64,000 nucleotides of DNA from JADLGL01 sp963823045 (lineage in GTDB: Bacteria > Pseudomonadota > Alphaproteobacteria > Rhizobiales > Kaistiaceae). Where the stretch lies: positions 62,001 through 126,000 of the forward strand of contig CAWGKA010000007.1 of NCBI GenBank assembly GCA_963823045.1. Direction: 5' to 3'. The notes below the pieces were generated by a model. The model searched no databases and was not told the origin of the DNA. It saw only the letters and a list, made by a program, of their open reading frames with translations. A program made the position numbers and the translations under genes. Below, in pieces: positions 24,252-34,459 of this stretch. Position 1 is the stretch's first letter. Each line of letters begins with the position of its first letter.

Positions 24252-26126
24252 CTAATCCAGCGGCCGGTCAGCGTCGGCGAGATCGACGATCTTGAGCGTC
24301 GGCCGGCTCTGGCCTTGCCAGTGATCGAGTGACAGCGTGCCGGCAACATGCAGCCGGCCGCCCTCGCGCTCGAGCAATTTGCGCCCGAGCGGCGAGTTGG
24401 CGGCGCGGAACGCCATCGCCTTCAGCGACACGCCGGTGCCCGAGGTAATGCCGACGCGGACATGGCCGTTGCCGACGGCCTCGGCATAGGTGACGAGGTG
24501 CGACGGGAAGGCGAGCATCGGCGGCGGGTGGCCTGAGCCGAACGGCCCTGCCCGCTCCAGCAACTCCACAGTCTCGGCGGTCGCTCCCTCCGCCGTCGTC
24601 ACCGCGTCGATCTTGAGGTCGCGCTCCACCAACGACGCGCGCGCAACGTCCTTCGCCAGCGTCTCCATCATGAACGCCTCGAAGGCGCCGAGCCGGTTCA
24701 AGGCAATCGTGACGCCCGCGGCCATCGGGTGACCGCCGCCCTTGGCAAGGATGCCGCGCTCGACGGCAGCCTTCACCGCGCGGCCGAGATCGACGCCCTG
24801 GATGGACCTGCCTGAGCCGATGCCGAAGCCTGACGGGCCGTCGGCGATGGCGATGGCCGGCCGGGCGAAACGTTCCTTCAGGCGCGATGCGATGAGGCCG
24901 ACGACGCCCGGATGCCAACCCGGATTGTGCGTGATGACGACCGGCGGCTCGTCGCCACCGTCGAACACCGGTTCGGCCGCAGCCATCGCCTCGGCGACCA
25001 TCTCTGCCTCCAGCGCCTGACGCTCGGTGTTGAGGCGGTCGAGTTCGACAGCGATCCGCTCCGCCTCAGCCGCGTCGTCGGTGGCGAGCAGCGCAGCGCC
25101 AAGCGCAGCATTGCCGATGCGGCCGCCGGCATTGATGCGTGGGCCGATAAGGAAGCCGAGATGGCTAGCCTCGATCGGACCGTTGAGACGCGCCAGCCGG
25201 GCCAGGGCGGCGAGCCCGATATTCTCCTGCCGACGCATGGCGAGCAGGCCCTTCACGACGAAGGCGCGATTGAGGCCGGTGAGCCCGACCATGTCGCAGA
25301 CAGTGCCGAGGGCGACGAGATCGAGCCAATGCAGGAGGTTCGGCTCTTTCGTCGCGCCGAAATAGCCGCGGCCACGCAGTTCGCGATTGACGGCGACGGC
25401 GACCATGAAGACGAGACCGACGGCGGCGAGATTGCCGAGGCCGGAGAGATCGTCCTGGCGGTTCGGATTGATGATGGCGACGGCCGGCGGCAACTGCGCC
25501 GAGGCGAGATGATGGTCGATGATGACGACGTGGACGCCGCGCCGCCTGGCGTGGCTCAGCGCCTCAATGCTGGTGGTGCCGCAATCGACGGTGATGATGA
25601 GCGTCGCGCCGGCATCGGCGAGTTGGTCGATTGCCTCAATATTCGGGCCGTAGCCCTCGAACAGCCGGTCGGGGATGTAGACCGTCGGCTTCAGGCCGAA
25701 GCTCTGCAGATATCGATTCAACAAAGCCGAGGAAGTCGCGCCGTCGACATCGTAATCGCCGAAGATGGCGATCTCCTCTTCGGCTTCGATGGCATCGGCG
25801 ATGCGCGCGGCGCCCGCGTCCATGTCGGTCAGCGTCACCGGATCCGGCATGAGATCGCGGACGGTCGGATCGAGGAAGGCTGCCGCGTCTTCGGCGGTGA
25901 CGCCGCGGCCGGCCAAGATGCGCGCCAGCAGATCGGGCATATCGTTGCGCTGAGCAATGTCGAGGGCAAGCGCGCTGCTGCGCGCATCGAGGCGGTCGAC
26001 CCAACGGCGGCCGGTGATCGACTTCTCGACGCCGAGGAAGGCGCGCACGGGCGCTGCCGCGTGGCGGCCCACCGCTTCCTCAAGGTCAGTTGCGAACATG
26101 TCGGATTGCCGTTTGCCGGCGCTCAT
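24252..26126 (-). CDS. recJ: Single-stranded-DNA-specific exonuclease RecJ
   Basis: A 624-residue 5'-3' exonuclease used in recombination and mismatch repair. DHH-domain motifs are DYDVDGATS (motif I), TVDCGT (II) and VVIIDHHLAS (III). Further on come GRIGNAALG, the DHHA1 domain with KGGGHPMAAGVTI, and a C-terminal OB-fold. The length is about normal for alphaproteobacterial RecJ. The ATG at 26126 or one at 26099 could start it; the first is used. hom lies 51 bases upstream on the same strand, a gene order often seen in Rhizobiales. Confidence 0.93.
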   Translation of the reverse strand: MSAGKRQSDMFATDLEEAVGRHAAAPVRAFLGVEKSITGRRWVDRLDARSSALALDIAQRNDMPDLLARILAGRGVTAEDAAAFLDPTVRDLMPDPVTLTDMDAGAARIADAIEAEEEIAIFGDYDVDGATSSALLNRYLQSFGLKPTVYIPDRLFEGYGPNIEAIDQLADAGATLIITVDCGTTSIEALSHARRRGVHVVIIDHHLASAQLPPAVAIINPNRQDDLSGLGNLAAVGLVFMVAVAVNRELRGRGYFGATKEPNLLHWLDLVALGTVCDMVGLTGLNRAFVVKGLLAMRRQENIGLAALARLARLNGPIEASHLGFLIGPRINAGGRIGNAALGAALLATDDAAEAERIAVELDRLNTERQALEAEMVAEAMAAAEPVFDGGDEPPVVITHNPGWHPGVVGLIASRLKERFARPAIAIADGPSGFGIGSGRSIQGVDLGRAVKAAVERGILAKGGGHPMAAGVTIALNRLGAFEAFMMETLAKDVARASLVERDLKIDAVTTAEGATAETVELLERAGPFGSGHPPPMLAFPSHLVTYAEAVGNGHVRVGITSGTGVSLKAMAFRAANSPLGRKLLEREGGRLHVAGTLSLDHWQGQSRPTLKIVDLADADRPLD

Positions 26127-26177
26127 CGCGGATATGTCGATGATAAGCGATTCGCGCGCAAGCGGAGAACGCGCGAA

Positions 26178-27503
26178 CTAGCCGAGCGGCTCGATGCGGA
26201 TGAGCTGCGGTTCGGCGGCGATGTGGCCGTCGGCGGCGATCCGGTCCAATGCGGTGCGGACCGCGGATTTGGTCGTTTCATAGGTGATGAGGATGACCGG
26301 CTGCGGCGCGTTCGGCTCGAGATGGCCCGGCGCATCCGAGTGCGCCTCGCGGCGGCGCTGGACGATCGACTCGAGCGAGATGCCCTCCTCCGCCATGCGA
26401 TTGGCGATGGCGGCAAAGGCACCTGGCCGATCATAAACGGTGAGGCGGAGATAGTAGCCGCCGGCATGGGCGCGGATCGCGGCGCGTTTGTGCGGCGCGA
26501 GCTGCGTTGCCGGGATGCCAAAGGTCGGCAGCCGGATGCCGCGGGCGATGTCGGCGATGTCGCCAATGACGGCCGAAGCAGTTGCCTCGCCCCCCGCCCC
26601 CGGCCCGGACAGCACGAGTTCGCCGGCGTGATCGGCCTCGACGGCAACGGCGTTGGTGACGCCCTCGATAGCTGCGATCGCCGAAGCCTTCGGTACCATC
26701 GCCGGATGAACGCGCTGCTCGATCCCGGTGTCGGTCTTCACGGCGATGCCGAGGAGTTTCAGGCTGTAGCCAAGCTCGTCGGCAGCCTCGAGATCGGCCG
26801 GTGTGATCGATGAGATGCCTTCGACATAGATAGCCTCGGCGTCGATCTGCGTGCCGAAGGCTATCGATGTGAGGATCGCCAGCTTGTGGGCGCTGTCATA
26901 GCCGTCGACGTCGAAGCTCGGATCGGCCTCAGCATAGCCGAGCCGCTGCGCCTCGGCGAGGCAAGTGCCAAAGTCGAGGCCCTCGTTCTCCATCCGGGTG
27001 AGGATGTAATTGCAGGTGCCGTTGAGGATGCCGTAGAGGCGGCGCACGGAATTGCCGGCCAGAGCCTCGCGCAGCGTCTTGACGATCGGGATCGCACCGG
27101 CGGCGGACGCCTCGTAGTTGAGGCTGACGCCCTTCGCCTCGGCGAGTTCGGCGAGCGCCTGGCCTGACGCCGCGAGCATCGCCTTGTTGGCCGTGACAAC
27201 ATGCTTGCCGGCTTCGAGCGCGGCGCGGACAGCTTCTTCGGCGACGCCGCCGGCCCCGCCGATCAACTCGACGAAGACATCGATATCCGGATCGGTAGCG
27301 AGCGCGACGGGATCGTCGAACCAGCGCAGCGCCGAAATGTCGAAGGAGCGGTCCTTGCCGCGATCGCGCGCCGAAACGCCCGTGACGGCGACCGCGCGAC
27401 CGCAACGCCGGGCGATCAGATCGCCTTGGCGCTCGAGCAAATGCAACAGGGAGGCGCCGACCGTGCCGAGACCGGCAAGGCCCAAACGCAGCGCTTCTGA
27501 CAT
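26178..27503 (-). CDS. hom: Homoserine dehydrogenase
   Basis: A 441-residue enzyme that reduces aspartate semialdehyde to homoserine, the branch point to threonine and methionine. The N-terminal Rossmann loop is LGLAGLGTVGASLL. The catalytic domain has NGTCNYILTRM and later EADPSFDVDGYDSAHKLAIL with the conserved Lys and Asp residues. A C-terminal ACT domain (about residues 350-430, beginning YYLRLTVYDRPGAFA) suggests feedback control by threonine. The gene follows the aminotransferase on the same strand by 26 bases and precedes recJ. No riboswitch-like structure fits in the short gap. Confidence 0.95.
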   Translation of the reverse strand: MSEALRLGLAGLGTVGASLLHLLERQGDLIARRCGRAVAVTGVSARDRGKDRSFDISALRWFDDPVALATDPDIDVFVELIGGAGGVAEEAVRAALEAGKHVVTANKAMLAASGQALAELAEAKGVSLNYEASAAGAIPIVKTLREALAGNSVRRLYGILNGTCNYILTRMENEGLDFGTCLAEAQRLGYAEADPSFDVDGYDSAHKLAILTSIAFGTQIDAEAIYVEGISSITPADLEAADELGYSLKLLGIAVKTDTGIEQRVHPAMVPKASAIAAIEGVTNAVAVEADHAGELVLSGPGAGGEATASAVIGDIADIARGIRLPTFGIPATQLAPHKRAAIRAHAGGYYLRLTVYDRPGAFAAIANRMAEEGISLESIVQRRREAHSDAPGHLEPNAPQPVILITYETTKSAVRTALDRIAADGHIAAEPQLIRIEPLG

Positions 27504-27529
27504 GGTGTGTCCGCCTGGGCTATCCGCGG

Positions 27530-28747
<1,218 letters not shown>

Positions 28748-28886
28748 CTTGGCTAACTCGCATGTCCCGGCGAAGTAGTGGGCCGTGACCCAGCAGAATG
28801 CGGGCTTATGGTCAAGGAATTGCTAATTGGCCAGCCCAATTTGACCATCGTGCCCCCGCAATGTGGCGGCGGCGCGGCTTTCTCCG

Positions 28887-29684
28887 TCAGGCCTCGACGC
28901 GGCGGAAGAGGCGCGCGCCGATCGCGACGAGGACCGCCGAGATGACGACGAGCAGACCGAAGTCGAGCGCGAGGCTGTAATAGCCGCCGCCGGTGAGGAG
29001 ATGGCGCATGGCGTCGATGCCATAGGCGAGCGGATTGACGTGGATGACCCACTTCATGACCGTCGGGACGCCGTCAATCGGGAACAGAGCCCCCGATAGG
29101 AAGAACAGCGGCATGACGATGAAGTTCATGATCATCTGAAAGCCCTGGAAGTCCTTGAGCAAGGTCGCTACCGCGGTGCCGAACGCCGTGAACATGATGG
29201 AGATAAGCGTCATCGCGACCAGCACCGCCGGCAGCAGCGCCCAATTGTCCGGGCGGAAGCCGACGATCAGCGTGATGATGAGGACGAGCAGCCCCTGCAC
29301 AACGGACACCGTGGCGCCGCCGAGCGTGCGGCCGATCATGATGGCGGAGCGCGGAACCGGCGCCACCAGCGTCTCCTTCAGGAAGCCGAACTGACGGTCC
29401 CACATCACCTCCATGCCGGAGAATATGGAGGAGAAGACGATGCTCATGCCGATGATGCCGGCGCCGACGAACTGGATGTAGCTGCCCTGCCCGGCCTGCT
29501 GGAAGATGGCGTTGAAGCCGAATCCGAAGGCGAGAAGGAACAGGAGCGGCTGCGCGAGTGCGGCGACGACACGGGCGCGCGAACGCCAGAAACGGATGAG
29601 CTGGCGGCGCCACATGACGCCGACGGCGCGCATGAAGGCGCCGGTTCGGCTCGGCACTTCGATGGTGACAACGGTCGTGGTCAT
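28887..29684 (-). CDS. ABC-2-type transporter permease
   Basis: A 265-residue permease with six membrane helices and the ABC-2 signature region, including FLKETLVAPVPRSAIMIGRTLGG (coupling helix area) and the PLFFLSGALFPIDGVP segment before the last helices. Such permeases dimerise and export drugs, polysaccharides or lipids. Its ATG overlaps the stop of the upstream ATPase gene by one base (TGATG), so the two are translationally coupled parts of one exporter. The substrate is unknown. The palindrome at 30513-30528 probably controls the pair. Confidence 0.9.
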   Translation of the reverse strand: MTTTVVTIEVPSRTGAFMRAVGVMWRRQLIRFWRSRARVVAALAQPLLFLLAFGFGFNAIFQQAGQGSYIQFVGAGIIGMSIVFSSIFSGMEVMWDRQFGFLKETLVAPVPRSAIMIGRTLGGATVSVVQGLLVLIITLIVGFRPDNWALLPAVLVAMTLISIMFTAFGTAVATLLKDFQGFQMIMNFIVMPLFFLSGALFPIDGVPTVMKWVIHVNPLAYGIDAMRHLLTGGGYYSLALDFGLLVVISAVLVAIGARLFRRVEA

Positions 29685-30499
29685 CAGCGGCTCCTTGCCC
29701 TTCTGACCATGCGCATGCGGTCGGCGGCGTCCGCCCCCTCCTCACGGATGGTCTTGCCGGTGAGCTCCAGGAAGGCGTCCTCAAGCGAGGAAGAGTTCGT
29801 CTGCTCCCGGAGTTCGGCGGCCGTGCCCGAGGCGATGATCTTGCCGTGGTCGATGACGGCGATGCGCTGCGCGACGCGTTCGGCCTCTTCCATGTAGTGC
29901 GTGGTGAAGAACACGGTGGTGCCGTCCTCCTCGTTGAGGTGACGGAGGTAAGACCACATGTGGTTCCGGGTCTGCGGGTCGAGGCCGAGCGTCGGCTCGT
30001 CGAGAAAGATGATCTGCGGCAGATGCAGGAGGCCGCGCGCGATCTCAAGCCGGCGCCGCATGCCGCCGGAGAACTCCTTGACCTTGCTGTTGCGGCGGTC
30101 GTCGAGCTCGACGAATTTCAGCAGCGCATCGATCCGCTCATGCCTCAGCTTCCTGGGCACGCTGTAGAGGATGCCGTGGAACTCGAGGTTCTCCCAGGCG
30201 GTCAGCTCCTCGTCGAGGCTGGGATCCTGGAAGACGATGCCGAAGGAAAGGCGGGTTGCGTCCGCCTCCTTCACGGGGTCGTGGCCATTGATGCGGATCG
30301 AGCCGCTGGTCGGCTTCAACAGCGTCGTCAGCATCTTGATGGTGGTCGACTTGCCGGCGCCGTTCGGGCCGAGAAAGGCGAAGATCTCTCCCCGCTTCAC
30401 CGAGAAGGAGATGTCGTCGACGGCTTTGACATCGCCGTAGGTCTTACGAAGGTTGACGACCTCGACGCTATTGAGGTCGCCCCTCAGTTCCTGGTCCAT
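29684..30499 (-). CDS. ABC transporter ATP-binding protein, drug-exporter type
   Basis: A 271-residue ATPase with Walker A GPNGAGKST, the signature EFSGGMRRRLEIARGLL, Walker B IIFLDEP and the switch His in FFTTHYMEEAE. It is of the DrrA/NodI-like class that pairs with ABC-2 permeases; the permease gene overlaps its stop codon by one base. No accessory periplasmic protein is nearby, so the complex is probably a simple two-gene exporter. A perfect palindrome lies 14-29 bases upstream of its ATG. Confidence 0.92.
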   Translation of the reverse strand: MDQELRGDLNSVEVVNLRKTYGDVKAVDDISFSVKRGEIFAFLGPNGAGKSTTIKMLTTLLKPTSGSIRINGHDPVKEADATRLSFGIVFQDPSLDEELTAWENLEFHGILYSVPRKLRHERIDALLKFVELDDRRNSKVKEFSGGMRRRLEIARGLLHLPQIIFLDEPTLGLDPQTRNHMWSYLRHLNEEDGTTVFFTTHYMEEAERVAQRIAVIDHGKIIASGTAAELREQTNSSSLEDAFLELTGKTIREEGADAADRMRMVRRARSR

Positions 30500-30512
30500 G
30501 GACCGCCCCGTT

Positions 30513-30528
30513 TATATCGTACGATATA
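30513..30528. promoter_or_regulatory. Perfect 16-bp palindrome upstream of the ABC exporter
   Basis: TATATCGTACGATATA is self-complementary over its full length. It begins 14 bases before the ATPase start codon and overlaps a TATAAA-like -10 on the minus strand. Palindromes of this kind are bound by dimeric PadR- or TetR-class repressors, often of drug exporters. No such regulator gene lies next to the exporter, so the protein that binds here is unknown. Confidence 0.6.
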
Positions 30529-30729
30529 TCTCAGATAAATGCGCCGACATCGGATTCAAGAGAGCGAGAAGAAAATCGTCGTCGAGTATTCATGCCGTTG
30601 CGCTGGTTGGCGCGTTCCGTACGCAATAACGCCCCATGGACACAACAGGGATGTGTTTCTTATTATCTTCCGGTCACCAGATGAAGCGCGTGCTGGGACG
30701 AGCGAACGTGCCCAGCGCTTCCGCGGCCC

Positions 30730-31788
30730 CTAGCCCCGGCAGATTTCGGTCTGCGGGCTCCGTTGAAACGGCACCCCTTCCGTCCCGACGTGATCAGCAA
30801 TGACGTCCGCAATCCGCCGAAGCGCCTCGGCGCTTTGCCGGAGGGTCGAGCCGTGGGCCTGGAAATTGTGGATCATGTCCTGCCAAACATCGAGCATCAC
30901 CGGGACACGCTGGGATTCCAGGGCGACTGCGAAGTCTCTGATCATGTCGACGAGGATCTCCCGGTTGCCTGCCTGCAGGTAGACGGGGGCGGTGCTGCGG
31001 AAGTCCTGGTAGATTGGTGACAGGTCTCGGTCGGAAAGACCGGTGTCGCCGCGCAAGCGCCTGCCGAATTCCAGCGTCATCTCGCCCTGCACGAGATCAT
31101 AGCGATCGTTCCCGAACAGGCTGGCACCGCGCGCCCCGATGTCCGTCCAAGGGCACATTCCGATCGCCAGGGAGGGCTGCGGCAATCCGGTCTCCTTCAG
31201 CGCGATAAGAACCATGAGCGCGAGGTGGCCTCCCGCGGAATCGCCCGAGACCACGATGTTTCCGGGTTCGATGCCGCGCGCTAGGAGATAACGGTAGGCG
31301 GCGACGGCGTCCTCGAGTTGGGCCGGGTGCGGATTTTCCGGAGTGAGGCGGTAGTCCGGCGCAAACACATCCATGCCGAGCGTGTGCGCGAGCAGTTCGG
31401 CGAAGCGTCTCGAAATGCCGCCGCTGAACGAGTAGCCACCGCCATGAAAGTGAAGAAGGGTACCCGTTTGCTTGGTCAGACTTGGCTGGAACCAAGTCCC
31501 CGGCGGGTCAGGCGGCAGCACGGTTTCGGCCGTCACATCAAGAACCTCGTCGGTTTCCGTCTGCAGGCTGTCGAAATAGGCCCGTGCTGCGGCCGGGTTC
31601 GCCATTGCGAGTGCCCGCCGGAATTGATGCCGCCAAAACAGAACGCCGATTTCGAAGCTGGTCGACCAACTTTGGACGATCGGCTTGCGAACGAGCCGAC
31701 GGCAGATCGTGGCGATGGCGATAGCGTTCAGAGCAACGAACGAACGCGCAATATCGAACAGACGGCCTTGGACCTTCAGACGCGACAT
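30730..31788 (-). CDS. Alpha/beta hydrolase, hormone-sensitive-lipase type
   Basis: A 352-residue esterase-like protein. The oxyanion motif HFHGGGYSFSGG and the nucleophile elbow VSGDSAGGHLAL are those of the HSL family; YRLTPENPHPAQLEDAV is the conserved segment between them. The catalytic Asp and His are expected near LVDMIRDFA and DMIHNFQAHG. It has a basic, hydrophobic N-terminal stretch but no clear signal peptide. The ATG at 31788 is preferred; a GTG at 31860 would add 24 residues. It is divergent from an AraC-type regulator 115 bases away, a likely regulator-target pair. The natural ester is unknown. Confidence 0.82.
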   Translation of the reverse strand: MSRLKVQGRLFDIARSFVALNAIAIATICRRLVRKPIVQSWSTSFEIGVLFWRHQFRRALAMANPAAARAYFDSLQTETDEVLDVTAETVLPPDPPGTWFQPSLTKQTGTLLHFHGGGYSFSGGISRRFAELLAHTLGMDVFAPDYRLTPENPHPAQLEDAVAAYRYLLARGIEPGNIVVSGDSAGGHLALMVLIALKETGLPQPSLAIGMCPWTDIGARGASLFGNDRYDLVQGEMTLEFGRRLRGDTGLSDRDLSPIYQDFRSTAPVYLQAGNREILVDMIRDFAVALESQRVPVMLDVWQDMIHNFQAHGSTLRQSAEALRRIADVIADHVGTEGVPFQRSPQTEICRG

Positions 31789-31903
31789 GAATTTCCGACT
31801 CCTGTTTGGGGCCGGAGCTTCGCCTTCGCCGAGCAGTTGCAGATAGAACGAATGCGACACCGGGGTTCTTGCCGCGATTCAGCTCCTCCCGGATAATCCC
31901 GCG

Positions 31904-32776
31904 ATGACGGAAGCGCGCGAAGCGAACCGCGGTACCGCAAGGCTGCTGACCCCTAGGCCGGCGCTGGCCGGCTGCATCTTTGCCGCTATCGTGCGCGACA
32001 CGCGCCGGATCGCCTTGCCCGAAAGCGATCGGTTCAACTTCTTTCCCGCCTCTCCTCTATGCGTCGTCTCTTGGTTCTTCGAGGGAGAGAGCCGGGTCGT
32101 TCGATCGGATCGCACGACCGACTTGTCGGAAGCGGCGACCTTGCCGCGGCTTGGACTGTCCGGGCCACAGACCCGTCCCACCGTCAGCTGGAATCCCGGC
32201 CCTGTCTTCGCAATGTCGGTCGGTTTCTATCCTGAAGCGTGGCAAGCCTTGTCCGGTCGGGGTGCCGCCGAGATCGTCGACGCCAGCATTCAACTGGGCC
32301 GGCCCGGTGATCTTCTTGGCGCTGAGCTCGGCGCGATCTTCGCCCTGGACTCTGACATCGATGCACGGTTCGACGACCTGCAGAACCGGCTAGAGCCGAT
32401 CTGGCGCTCCGTCCGCCCCCAAGGACATTCGGCGTCGTCCCGGCTACGTGACTGGGCTTTCTCGGTCACGCGCCGGGCGGCGCTCGGGAGCCTCGGTCAA
32501 AGTTCCCGGCAACTTCAACGGCGCATCAAATCCTGGACCGGGTTCAGCCGGCAGGCGCTGAACAGCTTCTCGAACGTCGAGGCGCTCTATGAGAGCGTAA
32601 GCCGCGAGCCGCACCGGAGCCTCGCGGGTATCGCCGTCGAGAACGGCTACGCCGACCAGTCGCATATGGGCCGCGAGGTGCGCCGGGTAACCGGCCAATC
32701 CCCGGCGAGGCTCAACCGGCTCATCGCCACCGAGGAATCGTTCTGGTGCTACAGGCTCTTCGGCGAGCGGTTCTGA
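31904..32776 (+). CDS. AraC-family transcriptional regulator
   Basis: A 290-residue protein. The last hundred residues hold the two AraC helix-turn-helix units: SLGQSSRQLQRRIKSWTGFS and LAGIAVENGYADQSHMGREV followed by RRVTGQSPARL. The N-terminal about 170 residues are the effector domain, resembling the DUF6597-type AraC sensors with a RPALAGCIFAAIVRD start. It is transcribed divergently from the HSL-type hydrolase and probably controls it. The 115-base gap presumably carries both promoters; I could not pick out direct repeats. Confidence 0.85.
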   Translation: MTEAREANRGTARLLTPRPALAGCIFAAIVRDTRRIALPESDRFNFFPASPLCVVSWFFEGESRVVRSDRTTDLSEAATLPRLGLSGPQTRPTVSWNPGPVFAMSVGFYPEAWQALSGRGAAEIVDASIQLGRPGDLLGAELGAIFALDSDIDARFDDLQNRLEPIWRSVRPQGHSASSRLRDWAFSVTRRAALGSLGQSSRQLQRRIKSWTGFSRQALNSFSNVEALYESVSREPHRSLAGIAVENGYADQSHMGREVRRVTGQSPARLNRLIATEESFWCYRLFGERF

Positions 32777-32782
32777 CCCTGG

Positions 32783-33247
32783 TCAGCCGGCCGGGCGCGG
32801 CACGCGGCGGATGAGCCGCGGATATTCAACCGAGGGACAGCGGTCGATGACGACCTTCATGCCGGCCGCTGCGGCGCGGTCGGTGGCCTCCGCATTGATA
32901 ACGCCAAGTTGTGTCCACAGCACCTTCGGCCGAGGCCCCAGCGCCAGCGTTTCGTCGACGATGCCTGGGAGCGCCGAAGGCTGACGAAAGACGTCGACCA
33001 TGTCGATCGGCTCGGGGATGTCGGCAAGGCGCGCATAGACTTCCTGGCCGAGGATCTCGCCGCCGGCCTGGCCGGGATTGACGGGAATAACGTGGTAGCC
33101 GGCCGCGAGCAGGAACTGCATGACGCCATGGCTCGGCCGCTCGGGCTTGGGGCTGGCGCCGACCACGGCGATGGTCTTCACTGAGCCCAGAACCTCGCGA
33201 ATGAGATCGTCGTCCGGAAAGCCAAGATATTGCGTCGTATCGCTCAT
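32783..33247 (-). CDS. CoA-binding-domain protein (YccU-like)
   Basis: A 154-residue Rossmann-fold protein of the CoA-binding family. KTIAVVGASPKPERPSHGVM is the nucleotide loop, HVIPVNPGQAGGEILGQEVY the middle, and KVLWTQLGVINAEA the segment usually following VDVFR. The Cys in VIDRCPSVEYPR is conserved in the family. Members are small cytosolic proteins of unknown physiological role. The ATG at 33247 gives the family start. It is convergent with the AraC gene and divergent from rplM. Confidence 0.85.
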   Translation of the reverse strand: MSDTTQYLGFPDDDLIREVLGSVKTIAVVGASPKPERPSHGVMQFLLAAGYHVIPVNPGQAGGEILGQEVYARLADIPEPIDMVDVFRQPSALPGIVDETLALGPRPKVLWTQLGVINAEATDRAAAAGMKVVIDRCPSVEYPRLIRRVPRPAG

Positions 33248-33333
33248 CTGCGCCGGCTGCCTCACTCTGGCGGTATTATAATACCAATGCGCTAGTGTAT
33301 TGATTTCATTCCAAATCACGGGACCGAATGCGC

Positions 33334-33362
33334 TTGACCGCATTCATTGCCCCGCCTATATA
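33334..33362 (+). promoter_or_regulatory. Putative promoter of rplM-rpsI
   Basis: TTGACC (33334-33339), a 17-base spacer and TATATA (33357-33362) form a strong sigma-70-type promoter, as expected for a ribosomal protein operon. The likely transcript start near 33369 leaves a leader of about 45 bases before the GTG at 33415. Confidence 0.7.
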
Positions 33363-33414
33363 GCGCGCTCTCATTTCACCGCGCGACCCCGCTGCGGCAA
33401 TTCGGATTGGTTCC

Positions 33415-33888
33415 GTGACATCGACGAAAACCTACTCGGCGAAACCCGCCGAAATCGAGAAGAGCTGGGTGCTGATCGACGCTGACGGTCTTGTCGTCGG
33501 CCGCCTCGCCTCGCTCGTGGCGATGCGCCTTCGCGGCAAGCATCGGCCGAACTTCACGCCCCATGTCGACTGCGGCGACAATGTCGTCATCATCAATGCC
33601 GACAAGGTGGCCTTCACCGGCAACAAGCTGGAGCAGAAGCGCTACTATTGGCACACCGGCTATCCGGGCGGCATCAAGGAACGCACGGCGAGCCAGATCA
33701 TGAACGGGAAGTTCCCCGAGCGCGTGATCGAGAAGGCCGTCGAGCGCATGCTTCCGCGCGGCCCGCTTGGTCGTCGCCAGCTCAAGAATCTCCGCGTCTA
33801 TGCCGGTCCCGAGCATCCGCACGAAGCGCAGCAGCCCGAGAAGATCGACATCGCGTCGTTGAATCCGAAGAACGTGAGGCACGCTTAG
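33415..33888 (+). CDS. rplM: 50S ribosomal protein L13
   Basis: A 157-residue protein of the large subunit, one of the first to bind 23S rRNA during assembly. Characteristic blocks are WVLIDADGLVVGRLAS, GKHRPNFTPHVDCGDNVVI, YYWHTGYPGGIKERTA, AVERMLPRGPLGRRQ and LRVYAGPEHPHEAQ. The reading begins at a GTG (33415), which places the alphaproteobacterial AKPAEIEKSW N-terminus correctly. rpsI follows after three bases. Confidence 0.97.
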   Translation: MTSTKTYSAKPAEIEKSWVLIDADGLVVGRLASLVAMRLRGKHRPNFTPHVDCGDNVVIINADKVAFTGNKLEQKRYYWHTGYPGGIKERTASQIMNGKFPERVIEKAVERMLPRGPLGRRQLKNLRVYAGPEHPHEAQQPEKIDIASLNPKNVRHA

Positions 33889-33891
33889 TCC

Positions 33892-34362
33892 ATGGCCGAT
33901 CTTCAGTCCCTCCAGGACCTCGCCCCGACCGAGGAAACTCCCGCGGCGCCGGTCTATGTCCAGAAGCTTGACGACAAGGGTCGCGCCTATGCCACCGGCA
34001 AGCGCAAGGACGCGGTCGCCCGTGTCTGGATCTTTCCGGGCACCGGACGCATCCTCGTCAACAACAAGGACTTCACCGAATATTTCGCGCGCCCTGTGCT
34101 GCAGATGATCGTGCAGCAGCCGGTCGTCGTGGCCAACCGCAGCGGCCAGTACGACGTCCGCGCCACCGTTTCCGGCGGCGGCCTCTCCGGCCAGGCCGGC
34201 GCGCTGCGCCACGGCGTTTCGAAGGCGTTGACCTATTTCGAGCCCGAACTCCGATCGGTGCTCAAGAAAGGCGGCTTCCTCACCCGCGATTCACGCGTGG
34301 TCGAGCGAAAGAAGTATGGCCGCCGGAAGGCCCGCAGAAGCTTCCAGTTCTCGAAGCGCTAA
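33892..34362 (+). CDS. rpsI: 30S ribosomal protein S9
   Basis: A 156-residue small-subunit protein. After an approximately 27-residue acidic leader typical of alphaproteobacteria come AYATGKRKDAVARVWI, the glycine-rich SGGGLSGQAGALRHGVSKAL and the very basic tail KKYGRRKARRSFQFSKR that reaches the P-site tRNA. It is co-transcribed with rplM and closed by the hairpin at 34389-34414. Confidence 0.97.
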   Translation: MADLQSLQDLAPTEETPAAPVYVQKLDDKGRAYATGKRKDAVARVWIFPGTGRILVNNKDFTEYFARPVLQMIVQQPVVVANRSGQYDVRATVSGGGLSGQAGALRHGVSKALTYFEPELRSVLKKGGFLTRDSRVVERKKYGRRKARRSFQFSKR

Positions 34363-34388
34363 TCACCGAGCGCGGAAAGAAACGATTG

Positions 34389-34414
34389 GGGCGGGCCAAA
34401 GGTCCGCCCTTTTT
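34389..34414 (+). terminator. Intrinsic terminator of rplM-rpsI
   Basis: GGGCGGGCC and GGTCCGCCC pair (one G-T) around an AAA loop and are followed directly by TTTTT. This is a textbook Rho-independent terminator 27 bases after the rpsI stop. Confidence 0.9.
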
Positions 34415-34459
34415 GTATCCTGGCGCGGCGCAGCCGCTGCCCTTTGAGGAAGTCCTCAG

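Noticed and set aside
24912..26813. Long plus-strand open frame antisense to recJ and hom
   Set aside because: It spans two certain genes on the other strand and has low-complexity Arg/Asp/Ala-rich sequence with no recognisable motif.
27504..27529. SAM-type riboswitch ahead of hom
   Set aside because: The gap to the upstream gene is only 26 bases, too short for any known riboswitch.
30539..30733. Short plus-strand frame between the ABC exporter and the hydrolase; considered as the missing regulator
   Set aside because: Only 64 codons, no helix-turn-helix pattern, no ribosome site.
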